A stretch of 64,000 nucleotides of DNA from Frondihabitans sucicola (GCF_030296615.1 NZ_AP027732.1:1240001-1304000); one strand, 5' to 3'; shown: positions 47,488 through 57,302, counted from the stretch's first letter. Made by a program: numbers and translations. Notes: generated by a model from the letters alone, not told the origin.

Positions 47488-47862
47488 TCACCCCGACCAG
47501 GTGGCTCGCGTCAGGTCGACGCGCCAGGTGCCGGCCCGTGACCACGCGAGCGGCGTGCCCTCGACGCGGTACATCTCGAGCGCCCTCTGCGCGTGGTTCT
47601 CGGGCGGGTGGCCGGAAGCGCGGATCACGCGCCACCAGGGCAGCTCGGAACCGGCGTGCGCCATGACCTTGCCGACACCTCGCGACGATCGTGACCCGAT
47701 GGCCGCCGCCACCCCGCCGTAGGTCATGACCCGACCCGCGGGGATGGACTCGACGACTCCGATGACCAGCGAGAACCAGTCGTCGCCGGCGGGGTGAGGC
47801 TCGGCTGGCTCGGTCGCCTCGGGCGGCTCGGTCTCCTCGGCCGGCTCGCTACTCGCCGTCAC
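47488..47862 (-). CDS. Alkyltransferase-like (ATL) protein, MGMT family
   Basis: 124 residues. The DNA-binding domain of O6-alkylguanine transferases is clear (VESIPAGRVMTYGGVAAAIG, SRGVGKVMAHAG), but the active-site PCHRV is replaced by PWWRVI. It therefore has no acceptor Cys and should bind alkylated bases to flag them for nucleotide-excision repair, as known for ATLs. A ~30-residue Glu/Pro-rich head is unusual. GTG 47862 overlaps the end of the upstream acetyltransferase gene by 14 bases. Confidence 0.85.
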   Translation of the reverse strand: MTASSEPAEETEPPEATEPAEPHPAGDDWFSLVIGVVESIPAGRVMTYGGVAAAIGSRSSRGVGKVMAHAGSELPWWRVIRASGHPPENHAQRALEMYRVEGTPLAWSRAGTWRVDLTRATWSG

Positions 47863-48328
47863 CGGTGGTGGCGGGGCTGATGGTGAGCGCGGCGAGATGC
47901 TCGCCGTACTGGGTCTCGCCGATGACCTCGAACCCGATCCGCTTGAAGAACGCCTCGGGGCCGCCCTCGCCGGGCTCGTAGGCGACGGTGAGCTTCTCGA
48001 AGCCTCGGCTGCGCGCCTCCGCGGCCAGAGCGTGGACCGCGAAGCGCCCGACGCCCTGGCCCTGCGCATCGGCGGAGACGTTGATTCGGAGGATGGCGCT
48101 GCGGAGATCTTCGTGGTCGTTCTCGGCGTCGAAATTGCCCATGATGAAGCCGACGACCTCGTCGCCCTGGAGCACTACTCGAGGCCACGCGCTCACGGGA
48201 TTGACGTACGCCTGGGCGATCGAATGCGACACCGGCTCGACGTATTGCTCCTGGCCCGGCTTGAGGGTGAGGGAGTTTGCGGCCACGATGGTGGTGGCCG
48301 AGAGCTCTTCGAGGCGCAGGTCGTTCAT
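47849..48328 (-). CDS. GNAT family N-acetyltransferase
   Basis: 159 residues. N-terminal strand LRLEELSATTIVAANSL, then GDEVVGFIMGNFD, acetyl-CoA loop INVSADAQGQGVGRFAVHALAAEARSRG and FFKRIGFEVIGETQYGE. Sequence resembles spermidine/diamine-type GNATs in its head (SLTLKPGQEQYVEPVSHSIAQAY), but the acceptor is unproven. Cytosolic. Cotranscribed with the ATL gene that overlaps its end. Confidence 0.87.
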   Translation of the reverse strand: MNDLRLEELSATTIVAANSLTLKPGQEQYVEPVSHSIAQAYVNPVSAWPRVVLQGDEVVGFIMGNFDAENDHEDLRSAILRINVSADAQGQGVGRFAVHALAAEARSRGFEKLTVAYEPGEGGPEAFFKRIGFEVIGETQYGEHLAALTISPATTGDGE

Positions 48329-48379
48329 GTGGTTCAGGGTAGCGCGCGCTGCACCCGCGCGGCACTGTCGTGGCGAACC

Positions 48380-48388
48380 TGTGGACAA
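48380..48388 (-). other. DnaA-box sequence TTGTCCACA
   Basis: Perfect match on the minus strand to the actinobacterial DnaA consensus, alone in the gap between the GNAT gene and the ROK gene. Significance is uncertain. Confidence 0.35.
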
Positions 48389-48473
48389 CTGCGGCGAGGC
48401 TCCCGGCGAACGCGAACTGGAGATCGTGCCGCTAGGGTGCATCTGGACGACACCTGACGGCGAAGGGGGCGGC

Positions 48474-49715
48474 ATGCGCACCGGCACCAACCTGCCCGCC
48501 ATCGGCGGGTACAACCAGGCGGTGGTCCTCGACGCCATCCGGAGGGCCGAAGACGGCCTCAGCCGGGTCGAGCTCGCCGAGAGAACGGGCCTCAGCGCGC
48601 AGACGATCGGGAACGTCTCCCGTCGGCTGCTCGACGCCGGTCTCGTGATCGAGACCGGCAAGATCGTCAACGGACCGGGCAAGCCGCGCACGATCCTGCA
48701 GCTCGAATCGCGAGGGAGCTACGCGGTGGGCGTCCACATCGACCCCGCCGTCATCACCTACGTGGTCCTGGACCTGCGCGGATCGATCGTGTCGCATTCC
48801 CGCACCCGGACGCCGTCGGCATCGCAGCCCGACCAGGTCGTCGACCTGATGGCACGCTCGATCGACCACCTCATCGACGACTCCGGCGTCGATCGCTCAC
48901 TGGTGCTCGGCGTCGGCATCGCGTCACCCGGGCCGATCGACGCGGACGCCGGGATCGTCCTCGACCCGCCCATGCTGCCGCGCTGGCAGGACGTCCCTCT
49001 GCGTGCCGCGCTCAGTGAGGCGACCGGACTCCCCGTGCTGCTCGAAAAGGACGTCACGGCGGCGGCTGTCGCCGAACTCTGGTTCTCGAGTCGGAACGGC
49101 CGGGCGAACTTCGCCTTCGTCTACTACGGGACCGGCTTCGGCACCGGGCTGGTGATCAACCGCGAAGCGGTCAGAGGGGCCAGCTCGAACGCCGGGGACG
49201 CCGGGCACATCACCGTCGACGCCGGCGGCCGCGTGTGCATCTGCGGTCGTCGCGGCTGCGTCGGCGACCTCATCACACCGCGATCGCTGGTCCGTCAGGC
49301 GGTCGAAGCCGGGCTGCTGCCGCTTCCTCCGGCGACCGAAGACGACCTCCTCGACCTCGCGTCGATCGTCAGCTCCCTTCATCGGCTGGCCGAGCTGGCA
49401 GGATCGGGAGACCCCGCCGCGACGAAGATCCTCCACGACGCGGGCCGTCACCTCGCCCGCGCGATCGTGGTGATCGTCAACCTGCTCGACCTCGACGAGA
49501 TCGTCTTCGGCGGCCCGTTCTGGGAAGAGATCAGCGGTGCGATCCTCGAGGTGCTGCCGTTCGCCGTCGAGTCGTCGGAGGCTCTCATCCCCAAGCACGG
49601 CCTGCGGTTCGAGCGGTCGGCCGTCGGTGAGGACGTCGCCGCGGTGGGCGCAGCGGTGCTGGTGCTCGACCACGCTTTCTCGCCGCGCCCGTCGGCGATG
49701 CTCATCTCGGTCTGA
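48474..49715 (+). CDS. ROK family transcriptional regulator
   Basis: 413 residues: N-terminal winged helix (QAVVLDAIRRAEDGLSRVELAERTGLSAQTIGNVSRRLLDAGLV) and C-terminal ROK sugar-binding domain with GVGIASPGPID, LLEKDVTAAAVAE and the Zn-binding CICGRRGCVG cluster. The Glu that usually follows GC is not kept. Probably a sugar-responsive repressor of the adjacent importer and alpha-mannosidase genes, which start 162 bases downstream. ATG 48474 has AAGGGGG upstream. Confidence 0.9.
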   Translation: MRTGTNLPAIGGYNQAVVLDAIRRAEDGLSRVELAERTGLSAQTIGNVSRRLLDAGLVIETGKIVNGPGKPRTILQLESRGSYAVGVHIDPAVITYVVLDLRGSIVSHSRTRTPSASQPDQVVDLMARSIDHLIDDSGVDRSLVLGVGIASPGPIDADAGIVLDPPMLPRWQDVPLRAALSEATGLPVLLEKDVTAAAVAELWFSSRNGRANFAFVYYGTGFGTGLVINREAVRGASSNAGDAGHITVDAGGRVCICGRRGCVGDLITPRSLVRQAVEAGLLPLPPATEDDLLDLASIVSSLHRLAELAGSGDPAATKILHDAGRHLARAIVVIVNLLDLDEIVFGGPFWEEISGAILEVLPFAVESSEALIPKHGLRFERSAVGEDVAAVGAAVLVLDHAFSPRPSAMLISV

Positions 49716-49752
49716 CCGGAGCGTGTCGAGCCGATCACGGCGGAGCAGGGGC

Positions 49753-49784
49753 TTGACAACGAGTTACTCACTACGTTTTAGTTA
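49753..49784 (+). promoter_or_regulatory. Promoter and A/T-rich operator region of the mannoside importer operon
   Basis: TTGACA (49753-49758) is followed 18 bases later by TTTAGT (49777-49782). The spacer and -10 region (GTTACTCACTACGTTTTAGTTAA) are far more A/T-rich than surroundings, as ROK operators tend to be. The start lies just upstream of 49790. Confidence 0.55.
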
Positions 49785-49877
49785 ATGGGACAGCGGTCCG
49801 GCAGAGCAGCCGGGCAGGGCCGCGACGGGCTGGTGATCATCCAGCACGGAGGCCCCCTTGTGGAGCAAAGGAGCACC

Positions 49878-51275
49878 ATGAAACGCAGCAGCATCACCAG
49901 TCCGTCGCACTCGCGTCGACGTCTGGCCACTCGAGTACTCGGTATCACCGCCGGAGTCATGGCGACCGCCCTGATGGCCACGGGGTGCAGCGGCGCCGGC
50001 GGAAGCAGTAGCAACACCATCAAGGTGGCGTACGAGAAGTTCGGCAACTTCACCCAGCTCGACGACCACCTCAAGGCCGTCAAGAAGACCTTCGAGAAGG
50101 CCAACCCCGGCATCACGATCAAGCTCGAGCCGATCGCCGCCCAGAACGACGACTACTACACGAAGCTCGCCCTGATGGAGCGCGCTCCGGCGACGGCTCC
50201 CGACGTCATCTACGAAGACACGTTCAAGGTGAAGGCCGACGCGGCCGCCGGCTACCTGCTGCCCCTCGACTCGTACACGAAGAAGTGGGCCGACTGGAGC
50301 AAGTTCTACGACAACGCCAAAGAGGCCGGCGTCGGCATCGACGGCAAGACCTACGGCATCCCGATGGGCACTGACACGCGCGCCCTCTGGTACAACAAGG
50401 ATCTCTTCGCCAAAGCGGGCCTGCCCGTTCCGTGGCAGCCCAAGACCTGGGACGACGTGCTCGCGGCAGCCAAGACGGTCAAGTCGAAGCTCCCCGGCGT
50501 CGTGCCGCTGAACGTCTACTCCGGCAAGCCGCAGGGTGAGGGGTCCACGATGCAGGGCTTCGAAATGCTGCTGTACGGCACTCCGAAGGGCACCCTGTAC
50601 GACGCCTCCTCCAAGAAGTGGGTCTCCGGCTCGAAGAACTTCACCGACTCGCTGGGCTTCATCAAAGACGTCTACCAGGGCAACCTCGGCCCGACACCCG
50701 AGCAGGCGCTCGACACCAACGCGGCCACCGTGGTGACCGGCGATTGGCTGCCGAAGAGCAAGCTCGCCATCGACCTCGACGGCTCGTGGGTCAGCGGCTC
50801 GTGGCTCTCCACCGGCAGCAACCCGTGGCCCCAGTGGAGCAAAGTGATGGGCGTGGCCGCGATGCCGACCCAGGACGGCCAGGCCCCAGGGGTCAACAGC
50901 ATGTCCGGTGGCTGGACCCTCGCGGTCGGTTCGAAGACGAAGAACCCGCAGAAGGCGTTCGACTTCATCGCGCAGGCGCTCAACAAGAAGGGGTCGCAGT
51001 CGTACGACATCGCCGCCAGCCAGATCGCGGTTCGCAGCGACGTCGCCACCGACCCGGCCTACGTCAACTCCAACCCCACGTCGAAGTTCTTCTCCTCGCT
51101 CGTGAAAGACACGCACTTCCGGCCCGCGACGACCGACTACAGCCAGATCTCCAACCAGATCACCGTGGCGATGGAGTCGGTCATGACGGGGCAGCAGTCG
51201 CCGAAGGAAGCGGCTGCCGCCTACGACACCGCCCTGGCCGGAATTGTCGGCGCCAAGTCCATCACCAAGAAGTAG
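49878..51275 (+). CDS. Sugar ABC transporter substrate-binding lipoprotein (family 1 type)
   Basis: 465 residues. An Arg-containing signal with lipobox MATGC (Cys37) is followed by a type 1 extracellular solute-binding fold: IKVAYEKFGNFTQLDDHLKAVKKTFEKANPGITIKLEPI, DVIYEDTFKVKADAAAGYLLPLD, YGIPMGTDTRALWYNKDLFAKAG. Outer-face lipoprotein capturing an oligosaccharide for the two permeases downstream. ATG 49878 has AAAGGAG upstream and is chosen over an ATG 93 bases earlier. The cognate ATPase is not encoded here. A shared MsiK-type ATPase is likely, as usual for such operons. Confidence 0.9.
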   Translation: MKRSSITSPSHSRRRLATRVLGITAGVMATALMATGCSGAGGSSSNTIKVAYEKFGNFTQLDDHLKAVKKTFEKANPGITIKLEPIAAQNDDYYTKLALMERAPATAPDVIYEDTFKVKADAAAGYLLPLDSYTKKWADWSKFYDNAKEAGVGIDGKTYGIPMGTDTRALWYNKDLFAKAGLPVPWQPKTWDDVLAAAKTVKSKLPGVVPLNVYSGKPQGEGSTMQGFEMLLYGTPKGTLYDASSKKWVSGSKNFTDSLGFIKDVYQGNLGPTPEQALDTNAATVVTGDWLPKSKLAIDLDGSWVSGSWLSTGSNPWPQWSKVMGVAAMPTQDGQAPGVNSMSGGWTLAVGSKTKNPQKAFDFIAQALNKKGSQSYDIAASQIAVRSDVATDPAYVNSNPTSKFFSSLVKDTHFRPATTDYSQISNQITVAMESVMTGQQSPKEAAAAYDTALAGIVGAKSITKK

Positions 51276-51281
51276 GTCAGC

Positions 51282-52265
51282 ATGTCCACGCTCGCTCCGA
51301 CTCCGGTCGGTAAGAACGACGATTCGGCCGGCACGCGCCGGGCCGGGTCCGGCGACGGTTCGTCGCGGGGCTCGCGCCCGGGGTCGGGGCGGGCGCGGCG
51401 GCTCCGCACGGTGGGGCGCACGCTCCCGCTCGTGCCCTCGATGGTCCTCCTCGCGCTGTTCCTGCTCGGGCCGATCATCAGCTCGTTCTACGGCTCGTTC
51501 ACCAACTCGTCCCTCACAGGGGCGACGGCGCAGAGTTCGCAGTTCATCGGCTTCTCGAACTACACGAAGCTGTTCGCCGATCCCGACTTCCCGAAGTCCG
51601 TCGTCCTGACGCTGGTCTTCCTGTTCACCTCCGCGGTGATCGGTCAGAACCTCGTCGGCCTCGGGCTCGCCCTCCTCATGCGGTCGGCGCACAAGACCGT
51701 CCGCGCGATCGTCGGAACGTTCGTTGTGGCCGCGTGGGTCCTGCCCGAGATCGTCGCCGCGTTTGCGGCGTACGCGTTCTTCAATCAGACGGGCACGCTC
51801 AACACGATGCTCGCCTGGTTCGGCATCCACGGGGCGAACTGGCTCTACACGTTCCCTCTTCTCTCGGTCATCCTCGCCAACATCTGGCGCGGTACCGCGT
51901 TCTCGATGCTCGTCTACGCGGCGGCCGTGCAAGAGGTCCCGCCCGAGATCACCGAGTCGGCCGAGGTCGACGGTGCCGGCGGTTTCAAGCGGCTCATCTA
52001 CATCACGCTCCCCGTGATCCGCCGCAGCATCTCGACCAACCTCATGCTGACGACGCTGCAGACGCTATCCGTCTTCACGCTGATCTTCGTGATGACCGGC
52101 GGTGGTCCCGGGACGAACAGCTCGACCCTGCCGATCCTCGCCTACCAAGAGGCGTTCAAGTTCTCGCAGCTCGGCTTCGGTACTGCGATCGCGACGATCA
52201 TGCTGCTCGTCGGCGCGATCTTCTCGATCGTCTACATCCGCGCTCTCAAACCGGAGGTCGACTGA
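51282..52265 (+). CDS. Sugar ABC transporter permease (MalF/UgpA type)
   Basis: 327 residues: ~45-residue Arg/Gly/Ser head, then six membrane helices. The EAA loop reads EITESAEVDGAGGFKRLIYITLPVI, coupling to the ATPase. Follows the binding protein by six bases and precedes the second permease by two. Imports an oligosaccharide, probably an alpha-mannoside given the GH38 enzyme downstream. Confidence 0.92.
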   Translation: MSTLAPTPVGKNDDSAGTRRAGSGDGSSRGSRPGSGRARRLRTVGRTLPLVPSMVLLALFLLGPIISSFYGSFTNSSLTGATAQSSQFIGFSNYTKLFADPDFPKSVVLTLVFLFTSAVIGQNLVGLGLALLMRSAHKTVRAIVGTFVVAAWVLPEIVAAFAAYAFFNQTGTLNTMLAWFGIHGANWLYTFPLLSVILANIWRGTAFSMLVYAAAVQEVPPEITESAEVDGAGGFKRLIYITLPVIRRSISTNLMLTTLQTLSVFTLIFVMTGGGPGTNSSTLPILAYQEAFKFSQLGFGTAIATIMLLVGAIFSIVYIRALKPEVD

Positions 52266-52267
52266 CC

Positions 52268-53103
52268 ATGGCCATGACATCTCCCAGCGGTCGGAGCCTC
52301 AAGGCGGTCTCCAACACCGTGCTCGTGATCGTCGCCTTCTGCTTCGCCGTCCCCTGGCGTGGCTGCTCCTGGCCTCGTTCGACTCGTCGGCGACGCTGTC
52401 GGTCAAGATCCCGACGGAGTTCACCCTCAGCAACTTCCAGAAGGTCCTGACACCCGACATCTCGTTCATCCCGCTGCTGAACAGCCTGATCCTGTCGGGC
52501 GGGTGCGCCATCGTCACGGTGATCGTCGCGATCCTGGCTGCGTACCCGCTGTCGCGGTACCGGATGCGAATCAACAAGCCGTTCCTCTACGGAATCCTGT
52601 TCGGCACCTGCCTGCCGATCACGGCGATCATGGTGCCCGTCTACAGCCTGTTCGTCAGCCTCAACCTGATCGACTCGGTGCCCGGCACGATCTTCTTCCT
52701 GGCGGCGTCGAGCCTTCCGATGGCGATCTGGATGTCCAAGAACTTCATGGACTCCGTGCCGATCTCTCTCGAGGAGGCCGCGTGGACCGACGGCGCCTCG
52801 ATGATGACGACGCTCACGCGAGTCGTCGTGCCGCTGATGCGCCCCGGGATCGCGGTGGTCTTCATCTTCGTCTTCATCCAGGCCTGGGGTAACTTTTTCG
52901 TTCCGTTCATCCTGCTGCTCAGCCCGGGCAACCAGCCGGCCGCTGTGAGCATCTTCAACTTCTTCGGGCAGTACGGCTCGGTGGCCTACGGCCAGCTCGC
53001 GGCCTTCTCGATCGTGTACTCCGTGCCGGTCATCGCCCTCTACGTCGTCGTGTCGCGCACGCTCGGCGGCTCGAACGCACTGGCAGGTGCCGTGAAAGGG
53101 TAA
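52268..53103 (+). CDS. Sugar ABC transporter permease (MalG/UgpE type), frameshifted as sequenced
   Basis: The N-terminal part (MAMTSPSGRSLKAVSNTVLVIVAFCFAVP) and the remainder are in different frames. Adding one C to the four-C run at 52351-52354 gives FAVPLAWLLLASFDSSATLSVKIP and a 278-residue permease with six helices and EAA loop ISLEEAAWTDGASMMTTLTRVVVPLM. GGAGG lies nine bases before ATG 52268. Second permease of the ROK-controlled importer. Confidence 0.9.
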
Positions 53104-53193
53104 GCCGAAACCAGACCACCACCAGTTCCTCCCCGGAACGACTGCCCGTACCACCGACTCTCTGCCGCACCGGCAGCCTCCAGGAGTAGAACC

Positions 53194-56100
53194 ATGCACG
53201 ACAACAGCGCCTCGGTCGAGGTCCGAATCGATCGATTCGTCCTCGAACGACTCACCCCGGCGATCTACCGCCGAGCTTTCCCCCTCAGCATCGAGGCCTG
53301 GGAGGTGCCAGACGAGCCGGTTCCGTTCGCCGAAGCGGTCGGCCAGGCCTTCACCCCGTTCTCGGTCGGCACTCCCTGGAGCAAACCGTGGGGCACCACG
53401 TGGTTCCACGTGACCGGCACGGTGCCCGCCGGCTGGGGTGTCGACGGCACCTCGCTCGAGCTCCTCGTCGATCTCGGCTTCAGCACGCGGCAGGCCGGCT
53501 TCCAGGCCGAGGGGCTCGTCTATCGACCCGACGGCAGCATCGTCAAGGCGATCGAGCCGTTCAACGGCTACGTGCCGCTCGACCTCCGCGAGGGCGACAC
53601 CGTCGATCTGTTCATCGAGGCCGCGTCGAACCCCGACATCGGCGGCAACTATTTCTACATTCCGACTCCTCTGGGAGACAAGGCGACGGCCGGTACCGAC
53701 CCGATCTACACGGTGAGCCGGATCGATCTCGTTGAGCGTGACGTCGACGTCTACGAGCTCGAGCGCGACACCTGGTCGCTCCTGGGGCTGATGCGCGAGC
53801 TCGAGCCCTCACTGCCGCGCCGCGCCGAGATCCTGCGTGCCCTCGAGCGCGTGTGCGACGTTGTCGATCCCGACGACGTGGCCGGCACGGCGCACCTCGG
53901 GCGCGAAGCCCTGACCGCCGTGCTCGCCTCACCCGCTTACGCCAGCGCGCACAGCGTCACGGCCGTCGGGCACGCGCACATCGACTCTGCCTGGCTCTGG
54001 CCCGTACGCGAGACGATCCGCAAGTGCGCTCGCACCTTCTCGAACGTCCTCCAGCTGATGGAGACCGATCCCGACTTCGTCTTCGCCTGCTCCAGCGCGC
54101 AGCAGTTCTGGTGGATGAAGCAGTACTACCCCGAGCTCTTCGAGCGCATCAAGGTGCGCGTCGCGGAAGGGCGCTTCGTGCCGGTCGGTGGAATGTGGGT
54201 CGAGAGCGACACCAACATGCCGGGCGGCGAAGCCCTCGCCCGCCAGTTCGTCCATGGCAAAGGCTTCTTCCTCCGCGAGTTCGGCTACGAGCCGAAAGAA
54301 GTCTGGCTGCCCGACTCCTTCGGCTACACTGCGGCGCTGCCGCAGATCGTCAAGGCGTCAGGATCCGATTCGTTCCTCACCCAGAAGATCTCCTGGAACG
54401 ACACCAACCGGATGCCGCACCACACCTTCCTCTGGGAGGGCATCGACGGTACCCGTGTCTTCACGCACTTCCCGCCGAGCGACACCTACAACTCCGACCT
54501 CTCCGGTGCGGACCTCGCCAGAGCACAGCGCCAGTACGCCGAGAAGGGCGTCTCCAACGTCTCGCTGGCCCTCTTCGGCTGGGGCGACGGCGGTGGCGGA
54601 CCCACCCGCGAGATGCTCGCCGCGGCCAAGCGCACGCGCGACCTCGAGGGATCGCCGCGCGTTCATTTCGGGTCGCCCAAGTCGTTCTTCGACGAGGCGA
54701 AGGCCACTCTGCCGCAGCCGTCGGTGTGGTCGGGCGAGATGTACCTCGAGCTGCACCGCGGCACCTACACCTCGCAGGCGAACACGAAGCAGGGCAACCG
54801 CGTCAGCGAGCACCTCCTCCGCGAGGCAGAGCTGTGGAGCAGCACGGCCAGCGCTCGCGGTCTGATCGAGTATCCCTACGACGCGCTCGAGTCGATCTGG
54901 CAGACGGTGCTGCTCCAGCAGTTCCACGACATCCTGCCCGGCTCCTCCATCGCCTGGGTGCACCAGCAGGCCGAAGAGAACTACCGCCGGATCGCCGGTG
55001 AGCTCGAAGCCATCATCGCGACGGCTCAGAAGGCGCTCGCCGGCACCGGCGACTCCGCCGTGGTGTTCAACGCGGCGCCGGTGACGGCAGCGGGCGTCGG
55101 CCCTCTCGGAGCCGCCGTCGTCGCTGCGCCCGAGCTGGTCGTTCCCCTGGCGGACGCGGGCGGCTTCACCCTCGCCAACGAGTCGGTCTCGGCGCACTTC
55201 GACGCGGCCGGGCTCCTGGTCTCCTTCGTCGACGCGACGAGCGGGCGCGATCTGGTCGCGCCCGGCGAGGCGGCTTCCCTGCTGCAGGTGTTCCGAGACA
55301 CTCCCAACCAGTGGGACGCCTGGGACATCGACGTCCACTACCGGCACAACCGCACCGAACTGCGCACGCCGACCGCGGTGGAGGTCTCGGGTTCCGTGCT
55401 CGAGGTGACCCACGAGTACAACGCGTCGCGCATCGTCCAGCGCTACTGGCTCGCCGAGGGGTCGAGCGAACTCCAGATCGAGACCGAGATCGACTGGCAC
55501 GAGCACGAGAAGCTGCTCAAGCTGGCGTTCCCGCTCGACCTGCGCACCGATCAGGCGTCGTCCGAGATCCAGTTCGGCCACATCAAGCGACCCACGTACA
55601 CCAACACGTCGTGGGACTACGCGCGGTTCGAGACGATCGCGCACCGCTGGGTGCACGTGGGCGAGCCCGGCTTCGGGGCCACGGTCGCCAACGGATCGAC
55701 GTACGGTCACGACATCACTCGGGCGACGCGCGACGACGGCGGCACGACGACACTCGTGCGAGAGTCGCTGCTGCGCGCGCCGCAGTTCCCCGATCCTTCG
55801 GCCGACCAGGGTGTGCACGTCCTGCGAACGGCGCTCGGCGTCGCTCCGGGCGTCCTCGACGCGGCGGCGAGCGGCTACCGGCTGAACCTGCCCACGCGCA
55901 CCGTCGCCGGCGCCTCCGCCGAGGGCGTGGCGCCGCTGGTGACGGTGTCCTCGCCGTCGGTCTTCGTCGAAGCCGTCAAGCTCGCCGAAGATCGCTCCGG
56001 CGACGTGATCGTGCGTCTCTACGAGGCGCAAGGGGCCCGGGCCGAGACGTCTGTCGCGGTGGGGGCGGCTCTCGAGTCGGCGTGGACCACGGACATCCTC

Positions 56101-56199
56101 GAACGCGAGCTGGGCAACCCGGCCTGGCAGGCCGGCGACACGATCTCGCTCAGCCTGCGGCCCTTCGAGGTCGTCACCCTCCGGGTCAAGCTGGCCTAG
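53194..56199 (+). CDS. Alpha-mannosidase, glycoside hydrolase family 38
   Basis: 1001 residues, normal for bacterial GH38. Zn site His260-Ala-His262-Ile-Asp264 in GHAHIDSAWLWP; nucleophile Asp374 in VWLPDSFGY; middle domain LLQQFHDILPGSSI; beta-sandwich C-terminal domains. No signal peptide, so it acts in the cytosol on imported mannosides, releasing mannose with retention. AGGAG lies ten bases before ATG 53194. Last gene of the operon, 90 bases after the permease. Confidence 0.95.
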   Translation: MHDNSASVEVRIDRFVLERLTPAIYRRAFPLSIEAWEVPDEPVPFAEAVGQAFTPFSVGTPWSKPWGTTWFHVTGTVPAGWGVDGTSLELLVDLGFSTRQAGFQAEGLVYRPDGSIVKAIEPFNGYVPLDLREGDTVDLFIEAASNPDIGGNYFYIPTPLGDKATAGTDPIYTVSRIDLVERDVDVYELERDTWSLLGLMRELEPSLPRRAEILRALERVCDVVDPDDVAGTAHLGREALTAVLASPAYASAHSVTAVGHAHIDSAWLWPVRETIRKCARTFSNVLQLMETDPDFVFACSSAQQFWWMKQYYPELFERIKVRVAEGRFVPVGGMWVESDTNMPGGEALARQFVHGKGFFLREFGYEPKEVWLPDSFGYTAALPQIVKASGSDSFLTQKISWNDTNRMPHHTFLWEGIDGTRVFTHFPPSDTYNSDLSGADLARAQRQYAEKGVSNVSLALFGWGDGGGGPTREMLAAAKRTRDLEGSPRVHFGSPKSFFDEAKATLPQPSVWSGEMYLELHRGTYTSQANTKQGNRVSEHLLREAELWSSTASARGLIEYPYDALESIWQTVLLQQFHDILPGSSIAWVHQQAEENYRRIAGELEAIIATAQKALAGTGDSAVVFNAAPVTAAGVGPLGAAVVAAPELVVPLADAGGFTLANESVSAHFDAAGLLVSFVDATSGRDLVAPGEAASLLQVFRDTPNQWDAWDIDVHYRHNRTELRTPTAVEVSGSVLEVTHEYNASRIVQRYWLAEGSSELQIETEIDWHEHEKLLKLAFPLDLRTDQASSEIQFGHIKRPTYTNTSWDYARFETIAHRWVHVGEPGFGATVANGSTYGHDITRATRDDGGTTTLVRESLLRAPQFPDPSADQGVHVLRTALGVAPGVLDAAASGYRLNLPTRTVAGASAEGVAPLVTVSSPSVFVEAVKLAEDRSGDVIVRLYEAQGARAETSVAVGAALESAWTTDILERELGNPAWQAGDTISLSLRPFEVVTLRVKLA

Positions 56200-56236
56200 A
56201 GGGCGTTCTCGAAAGGCGGCGCGGAAGCACCACGCG

Positions 56237-56276
56237 AGCCGGTCGGCACCAAGCGAACGTTTGGTGCCGACCGGCT
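56237..56276 (+). terminator. Terminator after the alpha-mannosidase gene
   Basis: A perfect 16-base-pair stem AGCCGGTCGGCACCAA / TTGGTGCCGACCGGCT with a loop of eight bases, 38 bases after the stop. Confidence 0.92.
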
Positions 56277-56312
56277 TCGTCGGTGCCGCCGGCGGTGTGC
56301 TGTCGGCGCGGT

Positions 56313-56355
56313 GCCGCCACACCGGCCGCCACACCGCAGCGCCGCCGCCACACCG
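56313..56355. repeat. Short GCCGCCACACCG repeats
   Basis: Three copies of GCCGCCACACCG (56313, 56325, 56344) with smaller fragments between and after them, in the 3' gap of the HAD gene. Low-complexity and non-coding as far as I can see. Confidence 0.6.
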
Positions 56356-56367
56356 CCGCCACCCCCG

Positions 56368-57105
56368 TCAGCGCGCTGCGGCCGCCGCAGGCGCGAGCGC
56401 CGACTCCTGCGCCTCGGGCAGGTCCGGCACGTCCGCGACACCGTCCAGGACGTAGTCGAAGGGCCCCGCCGACAACGCCTCCCGCGACAGCGCGCCGGTG
56501 AGGACGCCGACCGAGACGACCCCGGCGTTCCTCGCCGCTTCGAGGTCGACGAGGGTGTCTCCGGCCGCGAGCACAGCCGCTACCGAACGGACACCCGTCA
56601 GCTCCATCGCGTGGTGGATCAGGTAGGGCGCGGGGCGCCCGGCTCGCACGTCCGACGTGGTCACCACGGCGTCGAGGGTGACCTCCGCGGACAGCCAGGC
56701 GGCGGGATCCTGCGCCACGGTCCAGCCGAGCGAGCCGAGCAGGCCCTCCGCGACGTCGCGGTCGAACCCGGTGCTGAGGGCGACCTTGATGCCGCGGGAG
56801 CGCAGCGTGGCGATCGCCGACTCGACGCCGTCGAAGGCGAACGGCGGGGTGGCCGCGTAGGCGCGTGCGAGATCCTGCTTGAACGCGTCGAAGGTGGAGG
56901 CGACCCGAGCGTGGTCCGGGGTCACGCCGCCGAGCTCGAGCAGCGCGGTGATGGCGGTGACCTTGTCGGTGCCCATCCACGTCTGGAGGTCTCCGGGCTC
57001 GACGGTGGCGCCGGCTCCCGTGACGGCCGACGAGAGCGCGCGGTAGACCGCCCCGCCGTCGTCGATCGTGGTGCCCGCCATGTCAAAGACTGCCAATTCG
57101 ATCAT
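56368..57105 (-). CDS. Phosphonatase-like HAD hydrolase
   Basis: 245 residues. HAD motif I FDMAGTTIDDGG (nucleophile Asp8), helical cap starting AVYRALSSAVTGAGATVEPGDLQTWMG, motif II STGF, motif III near AGRPAPYLIH and motif IV AAGDTLVDLEAARNAGV. Closest to the phosphonatase-like (TIGR03351-type) group. True phosphonoacetaldehyde hydrolase uses a cap lysine that I cannot place here, so the reaction is open. Divergent from an ABC importer 197 bases away, the kind of neighbour known for this group. Confidence 0.85.
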   Translation of the reverse strand: MIELAVFDMAGTTIDDGGAVYRALSSAVTGAGATVEPGDLQTWMGTDKVTAITALLELGGVTPDHARVASTFDAFKQDLARAYAATPPFAFDGVESAIATLRSRGIKVALSTGFDRDVAEGLLGSLGWTVAQDPAAWLSAEVTLDAVVTTSDVRAGRPAPYLIHHAMELTGVRSVAAVLAAGDTLVDLEAARNAGVVSVGVLTGALSREALSAGPFDYVLDGVADVPDLPEAQESALAPAAAAAR

Positions 57106-57302
57106 GCTCCGAGGGTAGGTGCGCGCCCTCCTCCGACACCGCGGGAGGGCCCGGAAAGGCACTGGTCGCCGAGAGTTGGGGAACCGTTCACCGACCCAGC
57201 GTGTCCGCGTAACGGGGGACGACGACCATGGGCCCGATCGGCCACCGGCTTTCCCTCGTCCGGCACCACGGACCACCGGCTGCGATCAGAAGGACAATCA
57301 CA

